Assembly (NCBI GenBank): GCA_000467715.1
Contig: AJFK01000889.1
Coordinates: 1 to 47,852 of the forward strand
Direction: 5' to 3'
Source of the DNA: Hysterium pulicare CBS 123377
Lineage: Eukaryota; Ascomycota; Dothideomycetes; Hysteriales; Hysteriaceae
DNA length: 47,852 nucleotides
Positions 33,786-45,780 of the stretch are shown in pieces. How positions within the stretch are numbered: position 1 is the stretch's first letter; each line of letters starts with the position of its first letter. The notes under the pieces were generated by a model. That model was given only the letters and a program-made list of their open reading frames with translations, was not told where the DNA came from and did no database searches. The translations under genes and the position numbers were made by a program.

Positions 33786-34768
33786 GACTTGACTAGGCTA
33801 GGGAAACGAAGTAGATGAGAGAGGCATAGTATTTATACTACACGAGCAAACAATATCGCGTCGCCTCGATCCATGATAGTAGTGGTCACGGCGACTACTC
33901 GAGAGTAGCTACCCAGGTCAGTTTATGCACCTGCCATTCGCGACTCTAGCAAACGGACAGAGTGCACGCAAGCACAATACCGCGACAATGGATTTTAATA
34001 TAAAAGCTGATGCTCTAAGGACGTGCATGGCTGGGCGCGCCTGTCGATTCGTTAAAGTGTGTAATGTAGCTTGGCGGTTTCATCCAGATGCCTGTTTTGG
34101 GATCCCAGTAGGCGTGAATCAACTCCAGGCAATCTTCGGCCAAGAGATACTGGACAGCTGCGCGCTATCGTCGCTAAGGATCATGCTTATCTTTAGTCTG
34201 TTCAACGTCTATTTTCCTTGTAGGCTGCCTAATAGGTATCGGTGAACGATCCAGACTCCCAAGGATTGTGCGACCTTCCGGTTCAGACGCTGGTAATAAG
34301 GGACGCATGGGAATCTCCTGATAGACAAGGTGAGAGCTGTTTGTTTCCTCTCCATGATAACTCTCAGAGCTAGGATGTTAGTCATATGCGATGTCAAGTG
34401 CTTTGGTAGGTTGGTGTATAGAGATGAGGAAGAAGCCGAAGATAGGTGGAGACGACTTGCCAAAGGAAAAACATGTGCCACGTGCGTCTTTCACTTTTCC
34501 TTCGATCCTTCAATTCATCGATGATACCTTGGTTTCCAGTACACAACTTCAATGTCAAGATGAAGCGTACACAGGTACAAGCTGTGTTCTTCAATCGGCT
34601 ACACCGAGGTTTAGCCTTGTCGGGTATGCAGTTTATCTCGGACGGAATCCGACCCCGCCGCCTCCGTATGCGCTCACGCCCTCACGCCCTCAATCCCCGA
34701 GCCATATATCGGCAACTCAGACCGTCATCCTGACAGTCTGGCCATCTTCTGTGAGACAATATGATCGA
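33786..34768. promoter_or_regulatory. Divergent region, carboxypeptidase and Zn2Cys6 gene
   Basis: 983 bp between head-to-head starts, with the TATA candidate on the carboxypeptidase side. A plus frame from 34391 is open into the regulator's first exon in the same phase, but has no conserved sequence before 34769. Confidence 0.5.
33829..33840 (-). promoter_or_regulatory. TATA-box candidate of the carboxypeptidase gene
   Basis: On the minus strand the sequence reads tagtataaatacta, about 45-55 bp upstream of the ATG at 33785. The spacing would leave a very short leader. Confidence 0.5.
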
Positions 34769-37169
34769 ATGGAGACTTCCACCCCACTCCAGTCTACCAC
34801 CCCCTTCGGGCCGCCGCCTCAGCACGACGAGAATGGCTCGAAGATTAGGAGAGCAAATCAGGCTTGTTTGAATTGCCGAAAGCGCAAGTCGAGATGTTTG
34901 CTGTATGGGTTTACTTCTTAGCGCACTTCAATCACCTCCGCGAGTTGCCATACTAAGTATCATCTTCAGAGACGACGGCGAAATACCTTGTCATCGATGT
35001 AGGCGCAACAATCTGAGCTGCGTACTCGGAGGCTCCAATCGGGGAGGGCGGCGCGTCAGGCGCAAGACACTTGATCCCCAAGACCCCCAAGACCCCCAAA
35101 TTCCCCTTTCGAGCCCTACATATACCCCAGAAGACACTGGATATCATGGGCTTGGTAATGTTGGAACGAGTCCGTGGGTGCGACCAAACGAAGGGGAACA
35201 GCGACAAGCGTCCCGGGAAAATCAAATGCCGCGGTCTCGGTCGTCCACGTCGGATGACATACCATTCACGAACCTACAGAACCCATCCGATGCACTGGGA
35301 ATATTGGCACGAGTCGCTGAAACGAGTACCGGAGATAAAGAAGGGCGTACAAATGGACATGGCTCTTCCCAGCTGCAAGTAGCCCAAACCGGTGAACAAA
35401 CGCAAGCACATCGTATCTCCTATCGTCTTCTAGACATAGGCATTCTTACGGTTCCAACTATCTGCAACTTGCTTAGGCGGTACCATGAACATTATCACCC
35501 ATATTACCCCCTAGCACCTGTCCGTACATTCGACACCTCACGCTTAGCCGAGACCGTACAGAAAGAGCCTCATTTACTCACTGCCATATTGGTCATATCC
35601 TCAAAAGACCTAGTGAAGGAACCTCGCATCTATGAATCATGCTGCGATCATATGAAATCTCTCGTTTCGAATCTCGCGGCTGGAGGCGATGCCGATGTCG
35701 AGGCTGTAGAGGCACTTCTGCTCCTAGCGGAATGGGCGCCATATACCCAGCGAGCATCTAGCAAGGTTGGCCGAGGAGAAGAGGACAAAGAGAGCTGGAT
35801 GCATGTGGGGCTTGCGCTAAGAATTGCATACTTTCTCGGTCTCGATAGGTATTCCTTCCGCAAAAACGACGATGGCAAAGATCCACAGCATGATCGGAAA
35901 CGACTTGTATGGACAGCTGCATTTATCTCGGACCGGCATATATCTATACGCATCGGAAAAGCATTTTGGTCTCGGGGTCCTGGTCCATTGACGACTCTTC
36001 GTAAAGAGGACTATCCTTCTCTACAACGTCCAAAGGATCGTCCCAATGAGGAAGATTACGCCAGCATCTTCCAGGCTACATTGGAGTTAACCCAGGTAAT
36101 CAGCAACGTGCATGATGTGCTTTATTCCAACCCTGGATCGAGCTTTCGATCGCATCTCAGCGGAGGATATATCAAGTACATCGACGATTTTCGATCTGCC
36201 ATCTACGGCTGGAAAAGTGTATGGGGAACAATCACTTGCTCGCCTCAGCTCAAAGCCGGACTCCTCATGTCGTACGACTATCTACGCCTTTACACAAACG
36301 CCTTCGCCTTCCAAGCTACAGTTCGAAGGGCTCTACCTGCCGCAGCAGGGCCATCCGATGGTCCAAGTGGAACCAATCAAACAACAGGTCCCCTTCCAAA
36401 CCATGCCATGCAGGCTCCAGCTCGAGTCTTCTACGGCAACGTCGGCGCAGTTGGCGATGCAAGATTCATATTCGAAGGGCTAGACGCCGCAAAAGCCATC
36501 TTGACCACCGCCAACAATTTCGTCGATCCAGAAAAGTCGCTCCGCTTCATGCCACTACGATTCTACCTCTACTTAGTCTACGCAGGCGTGTTTCTATATC
36601 GAGCTAGATGCACAGGCGTGCTCGGCAACGAAGAAGATCTCGCCCTCCGCTCTATGATAAACGAAACCATTATCCGCCTTCAAAGAAGCAGCGTAGGCGC
36701 TGGTAGCGGGATGCAGCATCCAGGCAGCAGATACAGCCAACTCCTAAAACTCCTCTGGGCTAAAGTGCCCCGCAAGGATAAAACCATGCGAACAACGCAA
36801 TCCACCCCTTTCCCCCATCCATCATCCCGCGTCCCCCTCCCCCTCCCAAACCCAAACCCACCCAATACAGCAACAACACCCGGCTATCCTCCCCCTCGTC
36901 CCCCCTCCCAAGCCGGAAGCGGCGTCACGGCCGAGAGTCCCGCCGTCACGGAACAAATGGGCGATTTCAGCTGGACGGATCTTTGGGCTGTGGGCGATTT
37001 CGCTATGAATGGGTCTTCGGGGCTGTCAGCGACTACTGGTCAGGGAGCTGATGAGGGGGCTCTTTGGCCTGGGTTTCTGCCGCTGGACATGGGGATGGGG
37101 ATGGGGGCACAAGGGGCTGGATGGGAGAATGGAGGGTTCGAAGGGAATGAGTTGAGTATGGCGTTTTAG
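34769..37169 (+). CDS. Zn2Cys6 fungal transcription factor with fungal_trans domain
   Basis: Nuclear DNA-binding regulator. Exons 34769-34902 and 34970-37169 (67-bp intron) give 777 aa. The intron falls inside the zinc cluster; splicing produces Cys33, Cys36, Cys43, Cys52, Cys55 and Cys62 with spacing C-x2-C-x6-C-x8-C-x2-C-x6-C, flanked by basic RKRKSR. Residues about 200-480 are the fungal-specific middle homology region (YHPYYPLAPVRTFD, LLLAEWAP, MHVGLALRIAYFLGLDRYSF, DRHISIRIGKAFWSR). The C-terminal 130 residues are Pro-rich then Trp/Gly/acidic (DFSWTDLWAVGDF), a plausible activation domain. A small DPQ repeat lies just after the zinc cluster. The start at 34769 is the first ATG close to the domain; an in-frame longer N terminus exists but looks like leader. 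Targets unknown. Confidence 0.92.
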
Positions 37170-38310
37170 GGGTTTGGGGAAGGGAGGTGGGACTGGGTAT
37201 GGGAATTCGAGGATTGGACTTTTATAAGGCTTTATGGCGTTGGTCTTGGGACTGTTGGAGGCGTTGGCTGAGGTTGATGGATATCTCCACTTCCAATATC
37301 CACTGAACCTCCTTTCTATCATGATTTTCACGAACAGTAGAATCACTACGAAAGATTCGAAACGGCAGATACAAAATCTAATGCTCAAATAGGAAGAGTA
37401 ATACGAAACCCGGGTCTCGGAAACCTTCATGTCACTAGCCTCCACAAGTAAATGTCATCGCGAAGAGCATCTTTAAAAAAACAATTGATAAAGTCTTGGA
37501 TAAAACCTCGCCGCTACAACATCTAAACCCCTTGGCTAGCCACATCCCTCCCAATACACAGTAGAGCAGAATCCTCCGAAGAAAAGCATCTACGTGTCAA
37601 AAAGACTTTGGCTTCGTTTCAATCTCATCAGCTCTTGTGATGTCTAAAGTCGTAATTACGACGCTTCCGCTCGGACGCCTTCTGCTTCAACATGAGCTTG
37701 AGTGGTTCCCGTGGCTGGAGGGTATTGGACTGTACCACGTGTAGTAGGGTGGGGTTGCGGGTGAGTGGTACTTAAGTAAGGTCCTCGTCATGGCCGAAAA
37801 GAAAGACGGTTCATGGTGATGAAAAGATTTCGTGGCGGTCAGCGTGTTACTGGTCTTGACTATGTACCACGGTAATGCAGGATAACGTGCACATTTGGTA
37901 AATTGAAGCTGTCACGGAAGGGAATGAATAGGATGGATCAGCCTTATAAGACGGTAACTTTAGTGCAGAAGGGCAGATATATCGTGTTGCTTTCTTTCAT
38001 CAGTTGTGGCTATCAGTGCCGCCAAAGCTCAACGATCTCCGCCAGAAGTCCGAGATCGGATATTCTATAGAAGAGCGACACTCGATGATGAAACCGATGT
38101 TCGGGTAAGGGAAGTGATGATGTATGCCTGATGCGTCTACATGTTGATAAGTCCGGTGGGTCGGACGGATTAGGGTGAACCACCTACCAAAGAACAGCGC
38201 AACCCGAATACCATCATCCCACATCCCACTCTTCCCTTTAAATCCCCCCAATTTCCTTGAAAGTCTTCACAGAATCATTGCTCACTTTCATACAGCGACG
38301 TTCCTCCAGC
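37170..38310. other. Intergenic region after the Zn2Cys6 gene
   Basis: Terminator of the regulator and promoter of the orphan at 38311. Minus-strand frames here are low complexity or antisense to the regulator's tail. Confidence 0.55.
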
Positions 38311-39564
38311 ATGCCGCCCCGTCAATTCCGAGAGCCTCCTCCCGAATTCAACTGGCTTGTGACATCTCTTTCCGAAACGCCTGATCAGCTCGCTCATTTC
38401 ATTAATGCCTCCAATAGAGGTCGTCGCAGGCGACGCAATGCCAATACTTTCGGCAATCAGACCACGGACGGAGAGGGAGAACTACGGACCGGAATATCCG
38501 CATCAGATTCTGAGGACGATGTCAAGAGTCCTGAAGTAACGGTAAAGCATGATGACGTACAGGATGTAATCAAGACGTTTTCAAACCTGAGCCTGAAGAA
38601 TGATGGAGGTGGAGGAACGAGGACGGGATCCCAGAGAGATAGACGCGTTGCTGCGTTGTATGAGTGGGATGCTGATTCCGAGAGTCAAGGTAGTGAGGGT
38701 CTTGGTTTGGAGTCAGGGGAAGGCTTTGAAGCCATCGATTGGGAGAAGGAAAGTGAAGGGTTTATAAGGGTCTTGAAGGATGATGATGGTGATGAGAATG
38801 GGTGGGAAGAGGTTGAAGCCGAGGCCTCGAAAATGGAGCCATGGTATCTGTTATGGATCGAAGGTGAGACAGATAAGACCCGGAGTTCTACTGCGTCTGC
38901 ATCCAATGTACGGCCTAAGAGCAAGAGAGGAGTTGGCAAGGAGGGGGAGGCGAAAGAGCTGGGAAATTCTGAATGCTTTGAGAATTGTGGTATTATTGAA
39001 TGTTTCTCCGGTGCAGAGAAGGAGATACTGGCAAAGGCATTATCGAAGGAGAGGGAGGCAGCCTACCAGATGTGGGAGAAGGAGCTGCCACATCTTCCGA
39101 CTCACTGTCCAAAGCCTCCTCATGCAGCCGACCAGACGCCCAAGTCTTGCAAGAGGGATAACATCGACCAATTTCAGAACGCTTCCGAACGTTCAACTTT
39201 TTCTTCGCACGAGCATATCGTTGAAGGAGCGGCTCTCGACTCACCTTGGCCTGTACTTTACGAATCCGTGGAATCTCTGCGTGGATGCCTCTATAAGGCA
39301 AAAAAGGCGGAGCCTTCCACAAGAACCGCAAAAATTGGACACGGTCACAGTCTGCGCCCGCAACGGGATGGATATCAAATGAAATCAGTGCAGGGTGGGC
39401 CAAATACCGTGCCAGCACAAGAGAGAGCATCGCCAGACAAGAGAGGTTATGTTGAATTCAAAGACCTAATGAGCCAGCACGAGATGCTGGAGGCACAAGT
39501 ACAGATGTACGAGTCTGGTAAGCCGTGGAATTTAGATGGAAAGATGGATCCGGCGTATCGCTAA
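38311..39564 (+). CDS. Acidic protein of unknown function
   Basis: Intronless 417-aa frame; I do not recognise a family. It opens MPPRQFREPPPEFNWLVTSL, the most ordered-looking part, followed by a basic RGRRRRR patch near residue 40. An acidic region with SDSEDD and VLKDDDGDENGWEEVEAEA follows (about 60-190). Then a Cys-containing segment (NSECFENCGIIECFSGAEKE), a Gln/Glu-rich helical part (LSKEREAAYQMWEKEL) and a C-terminal stretch EFKDLMSQHEMLEAQVQMYE likely to form a helix. The length, ATG in good context and uniform composition support a real gene. No signal peptide or membrane helix. An in-frame extension upstream depends on a TTG and is not used. Confidence 0.7.
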   Translation: MPPRQFREPPPEFNWLVTSLSETPDQLAHFINASNRGRRRRRNANTFGNQTTDGEGELRTGISASDSEDDVKSPEVTVKHDDVQDVIKTFSNLSLKNDGGGGTRTGSQRDRRVAALYEWDADSESQGSEGLGLESGEGFEAIDWEKESEGFIRVLKDDDGDENGWEEVEAEASKMEPWYLLWIEGETDKTRSSTASASNVRPKSKRGVGKEGEAKELGNSECFENCGIIECFSGAEKEILAKALSKEREAAYQMWEKELPHLPTHCPKPPHAADQTPKSCKRDNIDQFQNASERSTFSSHEHIVEGAALDSPWPVLYESVESLRGCLYKAKKAEPSTRTAKIGHGHSLRPQRDGYQMKSVQGGPNTVPAQERASPDKRGYVEFKDLMSQHEMLEAQVQMYESGKPWNLDGKMDPAYR

Positions 39565-41062
39565 ACTTCTTCGGAAGAGGATAGAGGTTTCATGATACCA
39601 ACTTTCGGAATTGGTTCAGCTTGATTCCTTTTACTTGTAAAAGCGTTTTCATCAGTCAGGCAGGGTGCATGTCCGAGACCACTGGGATTTCTTTGATTCG
39701 GGATATCGTTCGGGCTACAATCAGGTGGACGAGGAATTTGATCTGGTCCTCATGCCCACTGACTTGGCGGCCGGTTCTTGGGCTCTATTGCATCAGCGCT
39801 TCTCCGTAGGTCACCAGGGTTATTACAAAGTCTACAAAGTGAGCAAACAATACTATTCATGATTCAAGTCTGTCAGGTTTCGTGGTGGTCGAAGCGGCTT
39901 CCATTTTCTTTCTCAACACGTGGTTCGCATCGATCCATGCAGCCCTCACATGGGCTTTTCCACGACTGGATGCGCGTTACAGGTCCAGGTGCATCAGGGA
40001 CCAGTTCCGTTTGGTCAGATCTGCGGAAGAGCAGTCTCGGACAGCAGATTATGCAGGTCGTTGCGGCTATTGGGCTCCGCGTGATATGCCAGCGAGTACG
40101 TGCATATTGGAAGTGGTGAAGCGCAAGGTACCATGAACGGTCTCTAAACGGATATCTACACTGACTCAGTATTTCAGAGCGGCTAATCGGTCGGTGAGTG
40201 TGAGGGACAACGATATGCGCAGGTGGCTGCAGGCTTGCCGAGCGCCTTTATGCAGCGTGTCAATCAGCGCACAGCCCTAGACCTGAGTTTTGCATCGTGA
40301 CCCAACGAGCGGTGAATGTGAATGTAGGCTATCGGGGTACAGTGGTGTCTAAGTACTCCGTGCCTGGGTTAGGCCATACTGATGAGAGTGGGAAAAGAAA
40401 TGGAGGGCTTCGATGCTAAGCCGTTGACAAATATAAGCGGTCAATGGATTCTCGTGGATCGGAGCTGGGATACCTCGAAGTGCTGAGCCCACCGTGTAAA
40501 CAGAGATGTGGCGGAGTCAATTGCGAAGGACGAAGAAGACAGGTGTCATATTTAAAGGTCAAAGGAGTATCTAGACAATGTATCCCTCAATTGATGGGCT
40601 CAACAACAGGGAAAACAGCATGAGGTTGTGTAGATGAAGCTCTAGAAGCCAGAACTAGTCTCGGAAGAGAATGGATTGACCAACGCTTTCCCCCACCGTG
40701 GGCACAAAATAGAGCGATAGCGGGACGGAACCAAACTCTCTCCACGCGCATCCGGGTCTGTGCGACATTATTGAGGCTTTCACGTATTTAATCCCGACCC
40801 TGCGTGGGCTGTCTGTCTTCTCTTCTCCCTACTCACCTCGCAGCTGTCTGATCGACCTCTTACCAACTCCTCTGCTCTTCATACCGACTTTGCCTCAGGC
40901 TCGAGTCAGCGCCTTCCTCGACCGAAACCCCACCCCACCTTCGTCATCGTCGGTCAGAGTCTTCTGTCCTACCAACAACTGCTTCCTCCCATTGTTTACC
41001 CCCAAACCCTCGACACACTCTCTATCTTTCTCTGTTCCTAAAACCATATTCGAGCCGCCAAA
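39565..41062. other. 1.5-kb intergenic region with HAD-gene promoter
   Basis: Frames at 39665-39862 and 39882-40136 are coding-like but short, unlinked by credible splice sites and without a recognised family; I leave them out. The last 260 bp are the pyrimidine-rich leader of the HAD gene, with TATA-like tatttaa at 40785-40791. Confidence 0.55.
40785..40791 (+). promoter_or_regulatory. TATA-like box of the HAD gene
   Basis: tatttaa lies about 30 bp before a long CT-rich tract (from about 40810) that should be the transcription start and 5' leader of the gene starting at 41063. Confidence 0.45.
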
Positions 41063-41951
41063 ATGGGCAAAGTAAGCCACCAATTCCTATCTCAGAAGTC
41101 CTAAGTTCTTGAGCTTGTTGTCCGGAGCTCAATTCACCGCCAATTGCCCACACTCACCCCCCGCGGAACAATCTGCTCAACCCGCTTTCCGGACTCTCTG
41201 CTAACCTAAACAACCATAGATCACAACAATCCTCTTCGACTGCGACAACACCCTCGTCCTCTCCGAAGCCCTCGCCTTCGAAGCCTGCGCCGAACTCGCC
41301 AATGAGATCCTCGAGAAGCAAGGTCTCTCGGACCGCTACACAGGCCCCTCACTCCTCAAAGACTTCGTGGGTCAGAACTTCCGCGGCATGATGGTCTCGC
41401 TGTGCAAGAAATACAACTTCACGCTCAGCGACAAGGAGTTCGACGACTACGTCGACAGGGAACTGGGCAAGGTGATCGAGGTGCTTGAGAAGAAGGCTCA
41501 GCCCTGTCACGGCGTCATGGATGAGTTGGACAAGTTGCAGAAGGAGGGCAAATACCATCTGGCTGTTGTGTCTTCGTCGGCGCTTAGCAGAGTCCAGGCG
41601 TCCATATCGACGGTTGGAATGGAGAAGTACTTCAAGTCGGATGAGGTCTTCTCCGCTGCGACTTCGCTCCCTAAGCCAACTTCCAAGCCTGATCCGGCTA
41701 TCTATAACCATGCTTGCAAGGTCCTTGGCGTTCAGAACGGCGAGTGCGTTGCTGTTGAGGACAGCAGATCTGGCGCCACGGCCGCGAAGAACGCTAAGAT
41801 CCCCCTCATCGGATATGTTGGTCCTTACGATGAGGATGAGAAGGAGCATATGATCAAGGTCTTGAAGGAGGAGTGCGGTGCCATCTATGTCATGAACGAC
41901 TGGAATGAGTTCGACGAGGCCCTGGCGAAGGTCCAGAAAGCGGTTGCTTGA
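41063..41951 (+). CDS. HAD-superfamily hydrolase (phosphoglycolate-phosphatase-like)
   Basis: Cytosolic Mg-dependent phosphatase of subfamily I with a helical cap. Exon 1 is only 9 nt (41063-41071, Met-Gly-Lys) and exon 2 is 41220-41951, together 246 aa. Motif I is Asp10-Cys-Asp12-Asn-Thr (LFDCDNTLV), with the nucleophile and acid/base Asp. Motif II is VVSSSA; motif III is the Lys in LPKPTSKPDP; motif IV is AVEDSRSG. The cap spans about residues 25-90. Fungal relatives are annotated as phosphoglycolate or general sugar-phosphate phosphatases; the substrate is not settled. The long CT-rich leader and TATA-like box suggest strong expression. Without the tiny exon the frame would lack an ATG before motif I, which supports the splice. 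Confidence 0.92.
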
Positions 41952-42267
41952 CTGGATGGTGGTGATGGGAAGGGCAAGCTGTAAATACAGCAGTACCTTA
42001 TGCTGGCGGTGATACATGGATATGCAAAGCAATGGACTGGGCTAGACAGAAGTTAGGGCAAGATGCTTTGGCCTGCGCTGGACTATGGACTATAGAATAG
42101 ATGATCCCTATGAGTATATGGCTTCAATGAATAGACTATTTTAAACCCCTCACATGCAATATCAATATGAAACCCACCCAAACGCCATCAACAAGGGTAT
42201 AATAAATCACCACAGCTCCTCCAGCTCACGCCAATCCCCATATTTAACAATACCTTCTCCTTTTTTC
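41952..42267. other. Convergent 3' spacer between HAD gene and SPT8
   Basis: 316 bp, AT-rich, nothing coding seen. Confidence 0.6.
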
Positions 42268-44454
42268 TTACACCCCAATTCCAATCTCATATCCCAATAA
42301 CACCTCCGTCGTAGTCCCCTCCCAACCTCTATTTCCGCCCGTAGAAATCATGAAAGAGCAAGTAGGATCAATGAAAAGCTGCGAAATAACACCTGTGCGG
42401 TGGCCGGGAACAATGAGATAAGGCACAGCGGTATGTTTTGAATCTGAGTCGCGGAGGTCGTAGAGGCGGAGGATATCGTAGGAGGCGCTTCGTCTTGTTA
42501 GTATCGAAAAAGCGAAGGCGAAGGGAAGAAGTAGAGAAGAGGGGATAAGGATGGACTTACCAGACAAGGTGTTTCGCATTCGGCATAGCTCGCACGGCAC
42601 TCACAGCGCCACTGACGCCTGGGAACTTGAATGTTCGGCGAGGTTCTCGAAGGCCCTTGTGTAGACTGTATTCATCTACAGTTCCATTTCTGCGGCCGGC
42701 GTAGATGAAGTTGCCGTCGGGTGACCAGCAGGCGTTCATGCACCAGGGTGGGGTGGATCTCGAAGGAAGAATTCGGGCGATGGGGCTCGATTGCCGTCTG
42801 TCCCAAATTCTTAATGTACCGTCCATAGATGCGTCGACAAATGTGGATTCGGAGGATGGAGGATGATCGAATTGTGTTGTAGAGCCGTTGGCGGCGATGG
42901 TAGGTTCTTCTGAGTGGGGGAGCCCGTTCATGGTGATGGCTGTCTGCGTCTCCATCTCTCCATTTATAGCAGGCTCGGGCTGAGCAGAGCTCGGAATCTC
43001 GTTGCTCTGCTCGGGCGCGGGCTCAGGTTGTGGTGGTTGTACTGGACCGCCTACGTCCATCATGTCGAGATCCGCTTGGGCGTCTTCGTCTTCTTGCTGT
43101 TGGAGGCCATTTGCAATTGCTCGCGAAAACTCGTCGTCTTCATCGTCGCCGAATGCTACGCCTGCAGATGGATCACCGGATGGGTCTTTCGAGTCTCCGA
43201 ATAGAGAATCCTTGTCTCCGAAGAGGGAGTCATCAGGGGATCCTGGCGCATCTTCGGTGCCATTCTCGTCTTTGATTTGGGTTGATCGGCTTGAGGAGCC
43301 AATTCCGTTTGGTAAAACACCGTTTGTCAGAGGCTTTGAGGAGGTGTTGGAGGAAAATGTTCCGTTGGAGATGGGTAAGGGGTCTGTGTCCTGCGGAACC
43401 GGGAGAGTTGATAACGGTCTTTGCTCGATGGCGGATATCTGACCGCCGCTGGTTTCGAAGCGCCTTTTCACTTGGCCGGTGTTTAAGTCCCAGTCATTGA
43501 TCGTCTTGTCCCAACTCCCGGACAAGACGGATTTCTCGTCTCGGGACAGCGTAAGTACCGACACCGCAGATGTGTGTTGCTTGAGTGTGGTGATCCGTTT
43601 TCCTTCTTCATGACGAACAGTTTGTAGATTTATGCCGCCTGACTCTAAACCAGAGAGAAGCCAGAGCCCTTGGTCATGTACCGCGAGTGAATATACGGAA
43701 GACAGATTCGACGGATCATCTGCAGAACCTCGATCTGAAGTTGTATTTAGCGCCAGCCCTCATACAGAAAGTTCTACCAGCATACCTGACATCTCGTAAT
43801 TCTCCCAATAACTCATAAGCACACCAGCCTTTGTGACACTGTCGACAAACGGATGCCTTTGAGCAACCGTCAGGGCCAGCTTCCCGTTCGCGGTATCAAT
43901 CCAGTTGAATTTCCTTATGTATCCATCCGCTCCTCCACTGAATATCCATCTCATATCTGGCGTCGCCGTGATCGCATTGATAGAGGTACTGTGAGGCGCG
44001 GCAATTGTAGGGACAATATCGTATACCGGCGCGGTAAGGGCTTCGGGGCGAACACTAGGCCGAAAGGGCAGCCCGGACACAGATGATGCTGAGGCAGCTC
44101 TTGGAGAAGGTGAGGTCAATAGAACGGTAGGATTTGGGCCGCTTCCGGAACGTCCTGGAGTAGTAGGTACACCATTCGGTAGAGCATTGCGACCCCCATT
44201 GGCCTGTCTTTGCGATTGTGAAGGCGACTCCGAATCATCTTGGTCATCATCATCGTCTTCCTCCTCATCGTTATCCCCATCATCGTTGTCTCCATCTTCT
44301 TCTTCCGGATCAGCGTCCTCCATTATCTCGTCGACGTCATTGTCGGAGCTCGTATCTGGGGAGCCTGAGTCGTAGTTAGCAAGGTACTCAGCTTTCCTCA
44401 TTGAGCTTTCGACCCACCTGCTCCATTGTCATCATCATCTTCGAAGCTCGCCAT
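42268..44454 (-). CDS. SPT8: SAGA complex subunit Spt8 (WD40 protein)
   Basis: Nuclear WD-repeat subunit of the SAGA co-activator that contacts TATA-binding protein. Exons 44454-44418, 44364-43786, 43734-42561 and 42487-42268 give 669 aa. The short first exon (MASFEDDDDNGAG) joins SPDTSSDNDVDEIMEDADP, giving the strongly acidic N terminus of the family (to about residue 70). WD repeats follow: INAITATPDMRWIFSGGADG, SVLTLSRDEKSVLSGSWDKT with NDWDLNTGQVK, STFVDASMDGTLRIWDRR, CWSPDGNFIYAGRRNGTVDE and LVCASYDILRLYDLRD. A long insert of acidic and Pro/Gln-rich sequence (about residues 330-470) separates repeats, as in other Spt8 proteins. The third intron (42488-42560) ends in gaag: the nearer aag would create a stop. 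Head to head with the helicase gene. Confidence 0.93.
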
Positions 44455-45780
44455 GTTGAACTGTCCATCAATCGAGGCTTGGCGCGGGGAAAGTTGTTAG
44501 GTTTCAGGACGGACGTGGAATGAAGACAAGCGAAGAAGCAAGTGTGGTAGTAACTTCTAAGGTGAAAAGGGTATATTAGTATACGGGAGATATCTAAATC
44601 AAGGTAGCTGAGTTGCGTTCGCGTTCGACATCGTAGTATCGTTGCGGCTCCGCTTGATGGTCGATCATTGCCGAGAAGAATGGCGGTGGCAGAATGTAAG
44701 AATCCGTAAATGAGCACGTAGGGGTAAAATAGGCCTGAGGATTTGGTATTGGAGCCAAGAATGGTCTCTGAGCCTTTCTAATGGGTCATAGAGTTGATAT
44801 TCAATTTTGAACGCAAATAAAATAAGACGTAGTGCAGAGCGCAACGAACAGTTCTCTGGCCAATTGGGCGAGTGTATGTATGCAGGCTCCACAAATCTCG
44901 TTGGCGTAGTTCTTTCCGCGTCAACTTCAACTCTTCCTCGTCGCTGCTTATTGTACTGGCATAGCGTCCAAGACACCTTGATATGTCTGAATCTAGTCAG
45001 CCAGCCTTGACTGATGGAGAATGAAATCGTTAGCCAATCACTTCCCCCAAATATCGCAGGTATTGCGAAATGTGTACTCTGCCTTGAGTGAATGTCTTGC
45101 GCAAACAGGAAAGAGCAAACACTGTCTTTGAGTGAGACAATGGCAGGCACGCGGCAAGTATCCCGGTGTCATGGCCAGAAGCTGTCCCGATGTAGGCGGG
45201 AGTTGAGTCAAAACCAGGGCAAGCTGGCTTGAGTTCTCTGCCCTTCTCTTCGCATCTCCTACACCCCCATTCTGCACATCGTTTCAGTACTGGATGCCCT
45301 ACCTACCTAGGTATATCCATTTTCCTGCTCATGGTTTGGTATCTCGTCCCATCAGCTCTTTGGGCGCCTTTCAAAACCTCTTTTCTAGGAAAGCCCGATT
45401 GTGGGGGTTGAGCTTGCGTACTCTCCTCCGTTTGTGGGCAATCGTCGCCCTGTTTGACTGTAGTCAGAGGTAGGTGGGTATTTTAGCCACAAACCGCCAG
45501 ATTTTTCTGGTCTCCTCCGCTTCGTGCTATTCATTTGTCCGTCGCAGTTCTACACACTACATTCTTTTATTCCTGACCCCCGAGTGCGGAAAACTGGCCG
45601 TCTATTATCGAAGTGAGTGCATCGAACCACCTGCAGATCAGCTGATCACGCTCATGCTCAACCCCGCTCTTCAGCAGACGCGTCTTGTTTATCAACCTCA
45701 CTTCTACACGTCGCCGTCTCGTTTGCAGAACCGTCTTTGCTCTGTAACGTCTTCGTTGCACTGCCTCGGGCTGATTCGAT
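44455..45780. promoter_or_regulatory. Divergent promoter between SPT8 and ZNFX1-like helicase
   Basis: 1.3 kb without a convincing gene. Open frames on both strands are short and unrelated to known families. Confidence 0.55.

Noticed and set aside
34391-34768. N-terminal extension of the Zn2Cys6 protein
   Set aside because: The frame is open but the residues look random; the zinc cluster starts 32 residues after the ATG at 34769, which is typical.
39665-40136. Possible two-exon gene (frames 39665-39862 and 39882-40136)
   Set aside because: No GT..AG pair joins them in frame and neither segment resembles a known family.
41349-42032. 227-codon minus-strand frame opposite the HAD gene
   Set aside because: Mirror frame of a codon-biased gene; the plus strand carries all four HAD motifs.
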